NCBI RefSeq assembly: GCF_002483205.1
Contig: NZ_DLHM01000001.1
Coordinates: 248,001-312,000 of the forward strand
From: Flavihumibacter sp. UBA7668
GTDB lineage: Bacteria > Bacteroidota > Bacteroidia > Chitinophagales > Chitinophagaceae
Length of the DNA: 64,000 nucleotides
Direction: 5' to 3'
How positions within the stretch are numbered: the first letter of the stretch is position 1; each line of letters begins with the position of its first letter. Below are positions 27,813 through 36,581 of the stretch, one piece after another. A program made the translations under genes and the position numbers. A model generated the notes under the pieces. It was not told the origin of the DNA and did no database searches. It worked only from the letters and a program-made list of their open reading frames with translations.

Positions 27813-30158
27813 TTACTGAACAGTTATTTTACCGTTTAAACGAATATCACCCGAAGATGCACCAATCTGTATTGTAAAAACGCCCGGCTCCACAACTGGC
27901 TTCAGGTCTCTTCCAATTATTTCCAGATCAGTTGCACTAACAGTAAACAATATCCGCTTTTCTTCTCCGGCAGTTAGATGCACGCGTTGAAACTGTTTCA
28001 ATTGTTTGATGGGTTGCACCACTGAAGCCAGGTCATCGCGCAAATAAAGCTGCACTACTTCTTCGCCTGTTTTATTGCTGGTATTTTTTAGTGAGAAACT
28101 GATTTCAAACTTCTGTTTATCATTCTGCTTTAGAGTTAAATTGCTGTATTGAAAACTGCTGTAACTCAAACCATATCCGAAGGTGTACAGCGGAGCAGCC
28201 GGCAGTTCCACATAATCATGACCTCGGGGATTCTTCTTGTTATAATACACGGGAATTTGCCCAACGGAACGCGGAACTGATATGGGCAGTTTTCCAGATG
28301 GATTAACATCGCCATTTAAAATTGCGGCCAATGCATTCCCTCCTTCCTGTCCGGGATACCAGGCACAAAGCAGGGCATCAGCGTTTTCTGCAGCCCAATT
28401 CATATTGAGCGGCCTGCCCTGAATATACACTACAATCAGCGGTGTACCGGTTGCTTTGATGGCTTTCAATAATGCTTCCTGTTTGCCCAGCAATTGAAGT
28501 GTTGCACGGTCAAACCCTTCACCACTTTCCATATCCTGTACCGATTTCATATCCGTTACCGCTGCACCTGTTTCTTTATAGGTTGTTTTGAAATCCCGCG
28601 CACTTGAACCACCTACTACTACAATTGCTACTTCTGCATTTTTAGCTGCGTTAACAGCAGCTTCGATATCGATATCATTTGTATCACGGATCGCTACCCC
28701 TTTTACATAGTCAACTTTCGCCTGAGGGAATGTATTTTTTATTCCTGTGAATGGTGTTATAATATTCGTTGAATCCTGAGGTGCGGTATAATCGCCGAGT
28801 TGATTATAGGGCGTATGTGCATTTGGGCCAATTACTGCAATGCGTTTGATTGTGTTGGAGAGGGGAAGAATATTGTTTTTATTCTCTAATAACACGATGG
28901 ATTGCTGTGCCAGTTCTCTGGCTATTTTTATATGCGCTGTAGTTCTTACCTGTTCTTTTGCGATTGCCGGATTAACATAGGGATTTTCAAACAGGCCCAT
29001 TTCAAATTTTAGTTGCAGGATTCTTGTAACCGCTGCATCCAATTGCTGACGGGTGATTTTTCCTTCCTGCAGGGATTGTTTCAAAGCAGCAAATCCACTT
29101 GCGCCCAAATCCATATCCACACCGGCTTTCAGCGCCAGCTCACCGGATTCTTTGCGATCTTTTGCTACACGATGGCTGCCACTGAGTCCGTCAATACTGA
29201 ATAAATCAGACACCACGAAACCGCGAAATTTCCATTGCGATTTCAGGAGATCATTGTAGAGGTATTCGTTACTCGTGCAGGGAATACCATCGATTGAGTT
29301 GTAGGCCGTCATAATGGAAAGCGCGCCTGCTTCCACTGCTTTTTTGAAAGGAGGCAGGAAGTTTTCCTGTAATTCGCGTTCTCCGATTATGCTGGTATTT
29401 CCATTATGTCCGCCTTCCGGAATGCCGTAGGCGATAAAATGCTTGAGGGTGGTGATGACGCTGGTGGGTTGGGATAAATTTCCCGCCCCACCTCCTTTTA
29501 CAGCTGCCACACCAATGCCGGCAGTTAAGACCGGGTCTTCACCAAAACTTTCTTCCACCCTCGACCATCTGGGATCGCGTGATAAATCCATAACGGGACC
29601 ATAACTGATATGTCCGCCTTGCAACCGGATTTCTTTTGCCATTATTGCTGCAGCTTTTTCCACGAGTTCGGGGTTCCAGGTGGAAGCCATTCCGATTCCT
29701 GTGGGGAAAACGGTTGTTCCGATGGCCATATGTCCGTGGGGTGATTCCTCCGCCAGAAAAATTGGAATTCCGAGTCGGGTGTTTTCCATCACATATTTTT
29801 GCAATGCATTGCCTGCTTTGGCTGCGAGTTCGGGATTAAGTCCGGTTTCAAGTGTTTTTTTGGTCCAGGGATCAGCGCGATAAACGCCCCAGAAAGCGCC
29901 CACATACTGACTGTCGATCAATTTTTTAAACGCCTGTGAATAGTTGATAGTGGTGCCGTTTTTTACCCACATTTCCCAGCCCATGGGACAAAGCAGTTGA
30001 CCAACTTTCTCCTCCACAGTCATGCGTTTCAGGAGATCGGCGGTTCGTTGTTTTATGGGAAGTGTAGGGTTCTTATAAGGAAGTACTTGTTGGGCAATCA
30101 GGCTGCTTTCGGCAGCGAAAACCAATATCAGCAGGGAGAAAATTACAGATCGATTCAT
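27813..30158 (-). CDS. Glycoside hydrolase family 3 (beta-glucosidase/beta-xylosidase)
   Basis: The 781-residue exported protein has a signal peptide ending LIAQQ. It shows the three usual GH3 parts: an (alpha/beta)8 barrel (~40-390) with nucleophile Asp318 in VVSDLFSIDG, an alpha/beta sandwich (~420-650) and a fibronectin-III-like C-terminal domain (~690-775). KHFIAYG and the DPRWSRVEESFGEDP motif are present. It is the likely terminal enzyme hydrolysing xylo- or gluco-oligosaccharides produced by the neighbouring GH43 and GH95 enzymes. It is a single-gene unit, convergent with one DinB gene and divergent from another. Confidence 0.93.
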   Translation of the reverse strand: MNRSVIFSLLILVFAAESSLIAQQVLPYKNPTLPIKQRTADLLKRMTVEEKVGQLLCPMGWEMWVKNGTTINYSQAFKKLIDSQYVGAFWGVYRADPWTKKTLETGLNPELAAKAGNALQKYVMENTRLGIPIFLAEESPHGHMAIGTTVFPTGIGMASTWNPELVEKAAAIMAKEIRLQGGHISYGPVMDLSRDPRWSRVEESFGEDPVLTAGIGVAAVKGGGAGNLSQPTSVITTLKHFIAYGIPEGGHNGNTSIIGERELQENFLPPFKKAVEAGALSIMTAYNSIDGIPCTSNEYLYNDLLKSQWKFRGFVVSDLFSIDGLSGSHRVAKDRKESGELALKAGVDMDLGASGFAALKQSLQEGKITRQQLDAAVTRILQLKFEMGLFENPYVNPAIAKEQVRTTAHIKIARELAQQSIVLLENKNNILPLSNTIKRIAVIGPNAHTPYNQLGDYTAPQDSTNIITPFTGIKNTFPQAKVDYVKGVAIRDTNDIDIEAAVNAAKNAEVAIVVVGGSSARDFKTTYKETGAAVTDMKSVQDMESGEGFDRATLQLLGKQEALLKAIKATGTPLIVVYIQGRPLNMNWAAENADALLCAWYPGQEGGNALAAILNGDVNPSGKLPISVPRSVGQIPVYYNKKNPRGHDYVELPAAPLYTFGYGLSYSSFQYSNLTLKQNDKQKFEISFSLKNTSNKTGEEVVQLYLRDDLASVVQPIKQLKQFQRVHLTAGEEKRILFTVSATDLEIIGRDLKPVVEPGVFTIQIGASSGDIRLNGKITVQ

Positions 30159-30257
30159 AGTTCAGCTATTGGCTCAAAAATAGCCAATTGGTAGGGGCGT
30201 ATGGTTCCTCTCAATTATCTTATTTATATTTAAAATGAAGTAAACCTTCCTTTTACT

Positions 30258-30797
30258 ATGACAGCAGCTGTTTTTCTAGGTGATTTTGCGAAATTCAATC
30301 ATTGGGCAAATACCAGTATGGTAAACTGGTTGCAGGAACTGGATCCAGTTCTTGCAGAACAACCATTTAATGCAGGCTTTGGCAGTATTGCCGTCACGTT
30401 GGAGCATATTGCCGACGCACAGCTCAACTGGTTACAAACCCTTTCTGGTAATATCCCGAATGTGGAAAGGGAAATTTCAACAGACAGCTCACTTCAGCGG
30501 AACTGCATCCGTCTGCTGCGCGGGAGTCAATTGCTGGTAGAATATGTAGCAGGAATTACGGAGCAGGAATTGTACACAACAATTGGTTCGGATGATCATC
30601 TGGATACCCGCTTTAATTTTCTGGTGCATGTGATCAATCACAGTACGTACCACCGGGGGCAAATCGTTTTACTCACCCGTTTACTTGGACAAACCCTGGA
30701 GATCTCCCCCACTGATTTCGATGCGTATAACTGGGTTGTCAGGGAGGCGTCAGACAGGTGTTGGAGAGGTGTCAGACAGGTGTTAGAACGCTCTTAG
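30258..30797 (+). CDS. DinB family protein with repeat-encoded tail
   Basis: The 179-residue cytoplasmic protein (no signal peptide) has a DinB helical bundle with FNHWAN near residue 13, LEHIADAQLNWL, and the C-terminal HVINHSTYHRGQ metal-site motif. The canonical fold ends at about residue 160 (DAYNWVV). The last ~19 residues (REASDRCWRGVRQVLERS) and the TAG stop (30795-30797) are translated from palindromic repeat C, which carries two tandem units here. The function is probably thiol-dependent detoxification or is unknown. Confidence 0.85.
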   Translation: MTAAVFLGDFAKFNHWANTSMVNWLQELDPVLAEQPFNAGFGSIAVTLEHIADAQLNWLQTLSGNIPNVEREISTDSSLQRNCIRLLRGSQLLVEYVAGITEQELYTTIGSDDHLDTRFNFLVHVINHSTYHRGQIVLLTRLLGQTLEISPTDFDAYNWVVREASDRCWRGVRQVLERS

Positions 30798-30837
30798 ACA
30801 TGTGTCTGATACCTGTCTCACTGGTGTCTGACGTCTT
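30738..30837. repeat. Palindromic dispersed repeat, copy C
   Basis: Two tandem units of the form ggYgtcagacaggtgttRga (starting ~30745 and ~30769) are followed by an inverted half (30796-30837) containing gtctgatacctgtctcac and ggtgtctgacgtctt. Bases 30796-30837 match copy D 44479-44520 with one difference over 42 bases; bases 30768-30798 match 44418-44448 with one difference over 31. It encodes the C-terminus of the DinB protein on the plus strand and the DVRHQ tail of the nucleoside hydrolase on the minus strand, including both stop codons. Confidence 0.9.
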
Positions 30838-31849
30838 TCCACCTTCTGGTTGTTTTTTGAATCATGGAATCCAGCACGAGCTGCTGGTTGTTTTTTAGCT
30901 TCAGATACCGGTGCAAGCCTCCCGGTTTTTCTTCAAATCTGGTATTACCAACAGAATCAACTGTTATTTTTCCGGCAGGTGATACATCAAAATAGCCCAA
31001 CTCCGGCTCCACTCCCTGTAATACCGAAGTCAGGTCCCAGGTTGGCCGGTCATACGGCATTGGCTGATACACTTTGTATGATATCACCAACGGATTTGAA
31101 TCACCCTCCCTGAAATCAGATAGAATGCTGGCAGCCGGATAGAGCAGTTTTGTTCCAACCTCAAACCCACTCGCAATTATGGGTACCGGACAATCAGCAA
31201 AGACCCTTTGCGCTGCTGTCAGATCCTGCACAATATTCCATTCAGGAAAATCATAGTCCTTGTTATACAGTCCGCCCATGATCGAAACCAGTTTCACTTT
31301 TTGCTTAACCAGTTCAACACCACTTAAAGTACTGAACTCATCCGGCTTCGATGAGATTAACCTACTCAGATTTGTTTCAGGTCCCACTACTATCAACACT
31401 ACCGAACTATCCGCCTGACCCGCCAACAACTTCCGCATAAGAAGATAGCCCTCAGGAATGGAGTCATCCAATTTACGTTTCGGCTCCAATACCGGCTTTC
31501 CATTTATCAATGTATCCAACGTAACCGGAACATATTTATGTGGTTCCGGATTTACCCCATTGTAAGCAAAACCCAATGGAATATCCCCTCTCGAATTCAA
31601 CGATGCATATCCATCCACATAATCCACCACCCGAGGAAAAGATTTGCTGATCGCTATGCCCAGTAAATCAATCTTTTTCTCCACCTCATACTGAAATAAA
31701 ATCTGCAAGGCAAGCACATCATCTATATCATTCCCGATATCCGTATCAAAAATGACCGGAATCGGTTTGGTTTCAGGAGCTGTAGAACTGGCACAATGGA
31801 ATCCACTTACAGAAACTGCCAACAGCAAAATAAAACTGGTAAAACGCAT
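30818..31849 (-). CDS. Inosine/uridine-preferring nucleoside hydrolase family lipoprotein
   Basis: The 343-residue protein has a lipobox (GFHC, Cys19) and the calcium-binding signature DTDIGNDIDD (residues 35-44). By family it cleaves the N-glycosidic bond of ribonucleosides to ribose plus base, here in the periplasm or on the membrane. It is the last gene of the minus-strand operon that includes ribokinase, a GRP-type transporter and SusC/SusD, which strongly supports ribose release from nucleosides. It lies 6 bp after the DUF4832-like gene. The last five residues, DVRHQ, and the stop come from repeat C and are identical to those of the amidohydrolase at 44501. Confidence 0.87.
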   Translation of the reverse strand: MRFTSFILLLAVSVSGFHCASSTAPETKPIPVIFDTDIGNDIDDVLALQILFQYEVEKKIDLLGIAISKSFPRVVDYVDGYASLNSRGDIPLGFAYNGVNPEPHKYVPVTLDTLINGKPVLEPKRKLDDSIPEGYLLMRKLLAGQADSSVVLIVVGPETNLSRLISSKPDEFSTLSGVELVKQKVKLVSIMGGLYNKDYDFPEWNIVQDLTAAQRVFADCPVPIIASGFEVGTKLLYPAASILSDFREGDSNPLVISYKVYQPMPYDRPTWDLTSVLQGVEPELGYFDVSPAGKITVDSVGNTRFEEKPGGLHRYLKLKNNQQLVLDSMIQKTTRRWKDVRHQ

Positions 31850-31855
31850 GGTAAT

Positions 31856-33508
31856 CTATTTTTGAACATTCAAATACCTCAAGCTGGTATCTGCCTGGAT
31901 ATCATTATAAGTTTCCCACGGCACTGCAAACTGCTCCAACTCTTTTTCCACTCCAATATAACCCAGTACCGTATATCCGCCTGTATAATAGGATAAATTT
32001 GCAAATCGCAGCGAAGGCTCCAAACCGGAAGGATCCACAATACTGAGTGCCAGAATATATTTACCTGTTGGAACTTTATCAACCATCCAATCAGTTTTCA
32101 CTTCAATAACCGGCGCCGGTTTACGGTAAACGCCCGAAGTAGAATCCCAATCCTCTCCCGGCATCCAGCTTCGTATGTCGATATCCTTCAGTTCCCTGCT
32201 CCATACCGGCTTCCTGGTCTGCGGATCAAGCAGCGATACCTGTACCGGCCAATTATAATAAAATGGAGAGGATCCCTTGTTGATTAGTTGAAAAGAAAGT
32301 TCCGCATTGTTACCATTTTTAATTTGGGTTGGAAAACTGGCTTTCATAAGCACGAACCGGTATCCCATTGCCTGCTGCAATGAATCTGCTACCCGCAGAA
32401 ATGCCGTATCCTTAAAATTCGCCCAGGTAATTCCCCCCAAATGATTGGCGTGCAGATTCCGAATCTGATGCATGGTAAGCGTAAAATATTCCCGATCTTT
32501 TACCACCTGTTCAAATGATTTAAATTTCTGCAGGCTTCCCCAATTCCATGTTATTTCACCACCAATGGGTTGCGTTTTCCAACGATCTTTCAGTTTCATC
32601 ATTTCCTGATATCCTCTTACTTCTTCTTCCCGCTGCGACCAGGAATCCCAATAAATTCCAAATTCATAGTCGTTGAATTCGTAGGCATACCGAACCATTA
32701 CTTTTTTATTTTTAAACGCTGCCTTAAATGCATCGCCCAATACTTTTTCCAATCCGGGTGCCCAGGTTCTGTTAACCACATGCTCCGGTTCATCGTGAGG
32801 TGGCCAGTAGGTTGATAAATCCGGATCATGATGTTCACCCCATTCCCCCACAATCCCCATTTCAACATAGGCCACTCTAGGATCATTATCCCAGGCCTCC
32901 CCCAATTTCTTAACCAATTGCTGAACCCTTGCCGGAAAATCAGGGTGAAAATACCCACCAGTAATAGGTGTGTTTTTATCTGCCGGATCCACCATTGCAC
33001 CAACCGAACCGGGAATTTGTTTGTATGGTCCCGTTTGTTCAGGAATCCCTTTCGGCCAGTGGGATCCTGTCAAATCATCCGGGTTATCCGGATTCTTTTT
33101 CCTGCCACCATGCCAGGGCTCCACCCAAACCAGAAATACCCGCGGAATCACTTTCATGTTCATCTCCTCTACACCTTTCCAACGATGATTACTATAGGCA
33201 ATAATTTTTTCAACCCCATCTGATGGATCATCCTCCAGCATATTCCACTGCATGTACTCCTTAATCATGGAACCATACGGATAGGGATATTCTTCCCGGA
33301 TTTTATCAACCCCCGGCTGAAAAAACTCCCGAAAGCCTTTCATCGGATTTCGAAACGCTGCGGGATATTCCTGCAATTGTACAGTAACCAACCCTTTCTC
33401 CACCAATACATCCTTTCCTGAAGTATCCACTGTTTTGCAGGATGACAAACTGAAAACAACAGCCAGCAGTAAGCAATAGCCGAAATATTGATTTCGTACA
33501 GCTATCAT
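31856..33508 (-). CDS. DUF4832/DUF4874-like lipoprotein, paralogue 2 (putative glycoside hydrolase)
   Basis: The 550-residue protein has a lipobox (LSSC, Cys24). The NPMKGFREF opening followed by a TIM-barrel-like region (conserved EMGIVGEWGEHHDP, EITWNWG, NHLGGITWANF) resembles DUF4874. A C-terminal beta-sandwich (~390-540) resembles DUF4832. Conserved Glu residues in GEWGEHH and GGEITWNWG are good candidates for catalytic acids, but this is inference. It overlaps the upstream paralogue by 4 bp (ATGA), so translation is coupled. In the ribose/nucleoside context it may free ribose or process a ribosylated substrate. Confidence 0.75.
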   Translation of the reverse strand: MIAVRNQYFGYCLLLAVVFSLSSCKTVDTSGKDVLVEKGLVTVQLQEYPAAFRNPMKGFREFFQPGVDKIREEYPYPYGSMIKEYMQWNMLEDDPSDGVEKIIAYSNHRWKGVEEMNMKVIPRVFLVWVEPWHGGRKKNPDNPDDLTGSHWPKGIPEQTGPYKQIPGSVGAMVDPADKNTPITGGYFHPDFPARVQQLVKKLGEAWDNDPRVAYVEMGIVGEWGEHHDPDLSTYWPPHDEPEHVVNRTWAPGLEKVLGDAFKAAFKNKKVMVRYAYEFNDYEFGIYWDSWSQREEEVRGYQEMMKLKDRWKTQPIGGEITWNWGSLQKFKSFEQVVKDREYFTLTMHQIRNLHANHLGGITWANFKDTAFLRVADSLQQAMGYRFVLMKASFPTQIKNGNNAELSFQLINKGSSPFYYNWPVQVSLLDPQTRKPVWSRELKDIDIRSWMPGEDWDSTSGVYRKPAPVIEVKTDWMVDKVPTGKYILALSIVDPSGLEPSLRFANLSYYTGGYTVLGYIGVEKELEQFAVPWETYNDIQADTSLRYLNVQK

Positions 33509-35136
33509 TGTTTACTGTATTTTAAGGTTCGGTCAGTGAGCATATCCTTGAAATCTGTTTCCGGGATTTCATAATTGGAAAGTTCTTTACCTATTCCAAT
33601 ATATCCCATCGGATGACGCCCACCAGTGAAATAATTCAGCATGGCAAACCGAAGGGAGGGCTGCATACCTGCAGGATCCAAAACGGCAATTGACAGTACA
33701 TATTCATCTTCTGTTAAATCAATATCCAGGGTTAATGATTCTTCAATACTGTATTCCGGAGGCGGAACCTGATAAGCATTGGCCGACTTGTCCCAATTTT
33801 CTCCCGGCATCCATTGAGATATTTTAACACTGTTGAGCGTCTTACCCCACACTTTCTTTTTGGTTCGCTTGTTCAATAAAGCAATCTCAACCGGCCAGTC
33901 ATAATAAAATGGAGAAGAGCCATTATTGGTTACTTTAAAGGAAACAGAAAATGGCTGTCCCTTTTGAATGCTGGAAGGATAATTAAATTCAGAAATAACA
34001 TAATTGTACCCCATCGATTTTTGCAATAATTCAGCATGTGGACGGAATTCACGGCTGTTAAAATCAGCCCAGGTAATACCACCCAAATGATTGTTGTGCA
34101 GGTTTCTGATTTGCTCAATTACTTCAGCACGTGTTGCATCATCCTGAACCACTTCTTCAAAAGAATCAAATTTTGATAAGCCACCCCAGTTCCAGGTTAT
34201 TTCACCGCCAATCGGTTGTGTTTTCCAACGATCACCCAATTTTTTCATTTCATTGTATCCTCTATCCTGTTCTTCCGGCTGCGACCAGGAATCCCAATAA
34301 ATACCAAACTCATACTCCTTGAAATCATAGGCATATCGGACCATCACTTTTTTATTCTTAAATGCACTGGTAAACGCATCGCCCAATGTTTTTTCCAAAC
34401 CAGGGATCCAGGTACGATTCGCTACATGTTCCGGCTCATCATGCGGCGTCCAATAGGTAGAAATATTTGGATCATGGTGTTCACCCCACTCACCTATTAT
34501 ACCCATCTCAACATAGGCCACCCTTGGATCATTATCCCATGCTTCTCCAGCTTTTGCCACCAATGCTTTTACACGATCCTGAAAACTGGGATCAAAGTAT
34601 CCACCCGTAATGGGCTGGGAGTGATCAGCCGGACGAACCTGTCCGGGTATATCAGATGGCCAGTGCCAGCCATTCAGGTCATCCGGATGAGACGTATAGG
34701 TATTCTTTGCAACACCACCATGCCAGGGCTCCATCCAAACAATATAAATACGTGGAATCACTTTCATATTAATATCCTCCACCCCTTCCCATCTATGATT
34801 CGAATAGGCAATGATTTTTTCCACACCATCCCCCGCATTATCTTCCAACATATTCCACTGCATATATTCCTTAATCATGGATCCATACGGATAGGGATAT
34901 TCGCTTCGTTTTGGATCTACTCCTGCGCCAATAAACTCACGGAATCCCTTCATCGGATTACGAATGGCGCCGGTGAATTCAACCGGCCTTACTTTAACCA
35001 TTCCATTTTCCACCGTCAAATTAGGCTCAATTGTACCTGGTGGAAATTTTTCCGGTCCCAATTTACTGCAGGCAAACAGAACAACTGAAAGTCCCAATGC
35101 AGCAAACCCTGTTTTCATTCGGAAAGACATATTCAT
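33505..35136 (-). CDS. DUF4832/DUF4874-like lipoprotein, paralogue 1 (putative glycoside hydrolase)
   Basis: Start chosen at ATG 35136 (543 residues), giving a clean lipoprotein signal (lipobox LFAC, Cys23). The frame is open to 35205, but that would overlap the SusD gene. The protein is clearly a tandem duplicate of the following gene: long stretches such as YPYPYGSMIKEYMQWNMLED and AYVEMGI-GEWGEHHDP are shared almost unchanged, as is the C-terminal SLRFA-LNYFTGG-MGYIGI-KEL. Divergence is concentrated in the beta-sandwich and in a loop near residues 145-160. It lies 19 bp downstream of SusD in the same operon. Confidence 0.75.
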   Translation of the reverse strand: MNMSFRMKTGFAALGLSVVLFACSKLGPEKFPPGTIEPNLTVENGMVKVRPVEFTGAIRNPMKGFREFIGAGVDPKRSEYPYPYGSMIKEYMQWNMLEDNAGDGVEKIIAYSNHRWEGVEDINMKVIPRIYIVWMEPWHGGVAKNTYTSHPDDLNGWHWPSDIPGQVRPADHSQPITGGYFDPSFQDRVKALVAKAGEAWDNDPRVAYVEMGIIGEWGEHHDPNISTYWTPHDEPEHVANRTWIPGLEKTLGDAFTSAFKNKKVMVRYAYDFKEYEFGIYWDSWSQPEEQDRGYNEMKKLGDRWKTQPIGGEITWNWGGLSKFDSFEEVVQDDATRAEVIEQIRNLHNNHLGGITWADFNSREFRPHAELLQKSMGYNYVISEFNYPSSIQKGQPFSVSFKVTNNGSSPFYYDWPVEIALLNKRTKKKVWGKTLNSVKISQWMPGENWDKSANAYQVPPPEYSIEESLTLDIDLTEDEYVLSIAVLDPAGMQPSLRFAMLNYFTGGRHPMGYIGIGKELSNYEIPETDFKDMLTDRTLKYSKQ

Positions 35137-35155
35137 ACTACAATTATTTATTCGG

Positions 35156-36571
35156 TTAATAACCTGGATTATTTTCTGAAATAGCGTCGTTGGCATCCAT
35201 TGCACTCTGTGGAATTGGATAGAGGTTATGGTAATCCTGAATTGTTATTCCTACCCGATCAGCCAGGTGTGATTTCAATTTTCCAAATCGGATCAGATCA
35301 AACCGACGAAGATGCTCAAAACAAAGTTCATGCAGGCGCTCTTGTAAGACCCTGTCTGCAAAAGCCTGCTGTGATAGATTTTCGCTGGCCAGAATATCAT
35401 TCACACCTGCCCTTCTTCTCACCTGATTGATTGCTTCATATTTAGCATTTCCCTGATCACCCGTTGCATTCAGTGCTTCGGCTTTCATCAACAATACATC
35501 TGCATATCGCATCAGAATAAAATTCAGGTTGTCATCTTCAATTACATTTCCATGTTCAGAATCCCAGAATTTATTATTCGTTGCGGGCGATTGCGTAACA
35601 CCCATATATTCAGGAAGAAAAAATGCCTGTTTTCTTTTATCACCTGCCTCATAGCTGTTATATACATAATTGGTTGGACCAAAGCCACCCCAGCCTCCAA
35701 AATTTGTGGGACCACCAACTCCACGCGGTCCCCAGTAACTATGCTGAATACTTCCTTCCAATCCCCATGAACCAGAATGACGGAATTGAACTTCGAAGAT
35801 GTTCTCAAATTCAGCATTCTTATTTTTCGGATGGAAGATGTCTTTCAGATTCGCGTACAGTTGAAATTTGCCATCCAGTTTATTCAGGTATTCCAATGCC
35901 TGGTCTGGTTTATTCCATTGCAGATAGATCCGACCTAAAAATGCCTGTGCGGCATACTTTGTAGCACGACCTTTATCTGCTGCATTTGGCCAGGTGGTCG
36001 GCAAAACCTCTTCCGCATCTTTCATATCCTGAGTAATCACTTCATACACCTGATCAGCAGTTGCCCGAGGTTTCATGATTTCATCATCAATAGATGATTT
36101 TATCCACAGAGGAACACCACCATACATTTTCACCAAATCAAAATAATAGAGTCCGCGAAGAAATTTAGCCTGCGCAATCATTAGTTCACGGGTGGCTGCA
36201 TTCACTACACCTTCCGGCATATCAATAACAGCATTGCTTCGCTTTACACCTTCATAACATACCCGGTAATGATCCTGAAAAAAAGGATGCTGGGCATTAA
36301 ATGTATACATCTTCAATTCGGAATAAGCAGCCCAACCCAAATCATAGGGTTCTACTTCATCTGTTCCGAATTCACTCAGTGTAATGGTATTTTTTCCTAC
36401 AAATACCCGCTGCATGGCAGCATAGGCTGCGTTGAGGGTCTTTTGCCATTCTTCCGGTGTAGTATAGGCGTTCTCGGGAGTTTGAATGCTTCGTGGATTT
36501 TCAGTTAGAAATTTCTGACAACCTGTCAACACTAAAATTGACAAACAAAGAAGAAGATTTATTTTTTTCAT
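35156..36571 (-). CDS. RagB/SusD family nutrient-binding lipoprotein
   Basis: The 471-residue protein has a lipobox (LTGC, Cys18). SusD features include LTENPRSIQTPENAYTTPEEW at the start, the TPR-like AKFLRGLYYFDLVKMYGGVPLW block, and the C-terminal RLHELCFEHLRRFDLIRFGKL ... LYPIPQSAMDAN block. It is smaller than the first SusD (594), as expected for a small-substrate system. It pairs with the SusC gene 10 bp upstream. The operon context points to nucleosides or ribosides as ligand. Confidence 0.93.
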   Translation of the reverse strand: MKKINLLLCLSILVLTGCQKFLTENPRSIQTPENAYTTPEEWQKTLNAAYAAMQRVFVGKNTITLSEFGTDEVEPYDLGWAAYSELKMYTFNAQHPFFQDHYRVCYEGVKRSNAVIDMPEGVVNAATRELMIAQAKFLRGLYYFDLVKMYGGVPLWIKSSIDDEIMKPRATADQVYEVITQDMKDAEEVLPTTWPNAADKGRATKYAAQAFLGRIYLQWNKPDQALEYLNKLDGKFQLYANLKDIFHPKNKNAEFENIFEVQFRHSGSWGLEGSIQHSYWGPRGVGGPTNFGGWGGFGPTNYVYNSYEAGDKRKQAFFLPEYMGVTQSPATNNKFWDSEHGNVIEDDNLNFILMRYADVLLMKAEALNATGDQGNAKYEAINQVRRRAGVNDILASENLSQQAFADRVLQERLHELCFEHLRRFDLIRFGKLKSHLADRVGITIQDYHNLYPIPQSAMDANDAISENNPGY

Positions 36572-36581
36572 GGCTCAGCAA

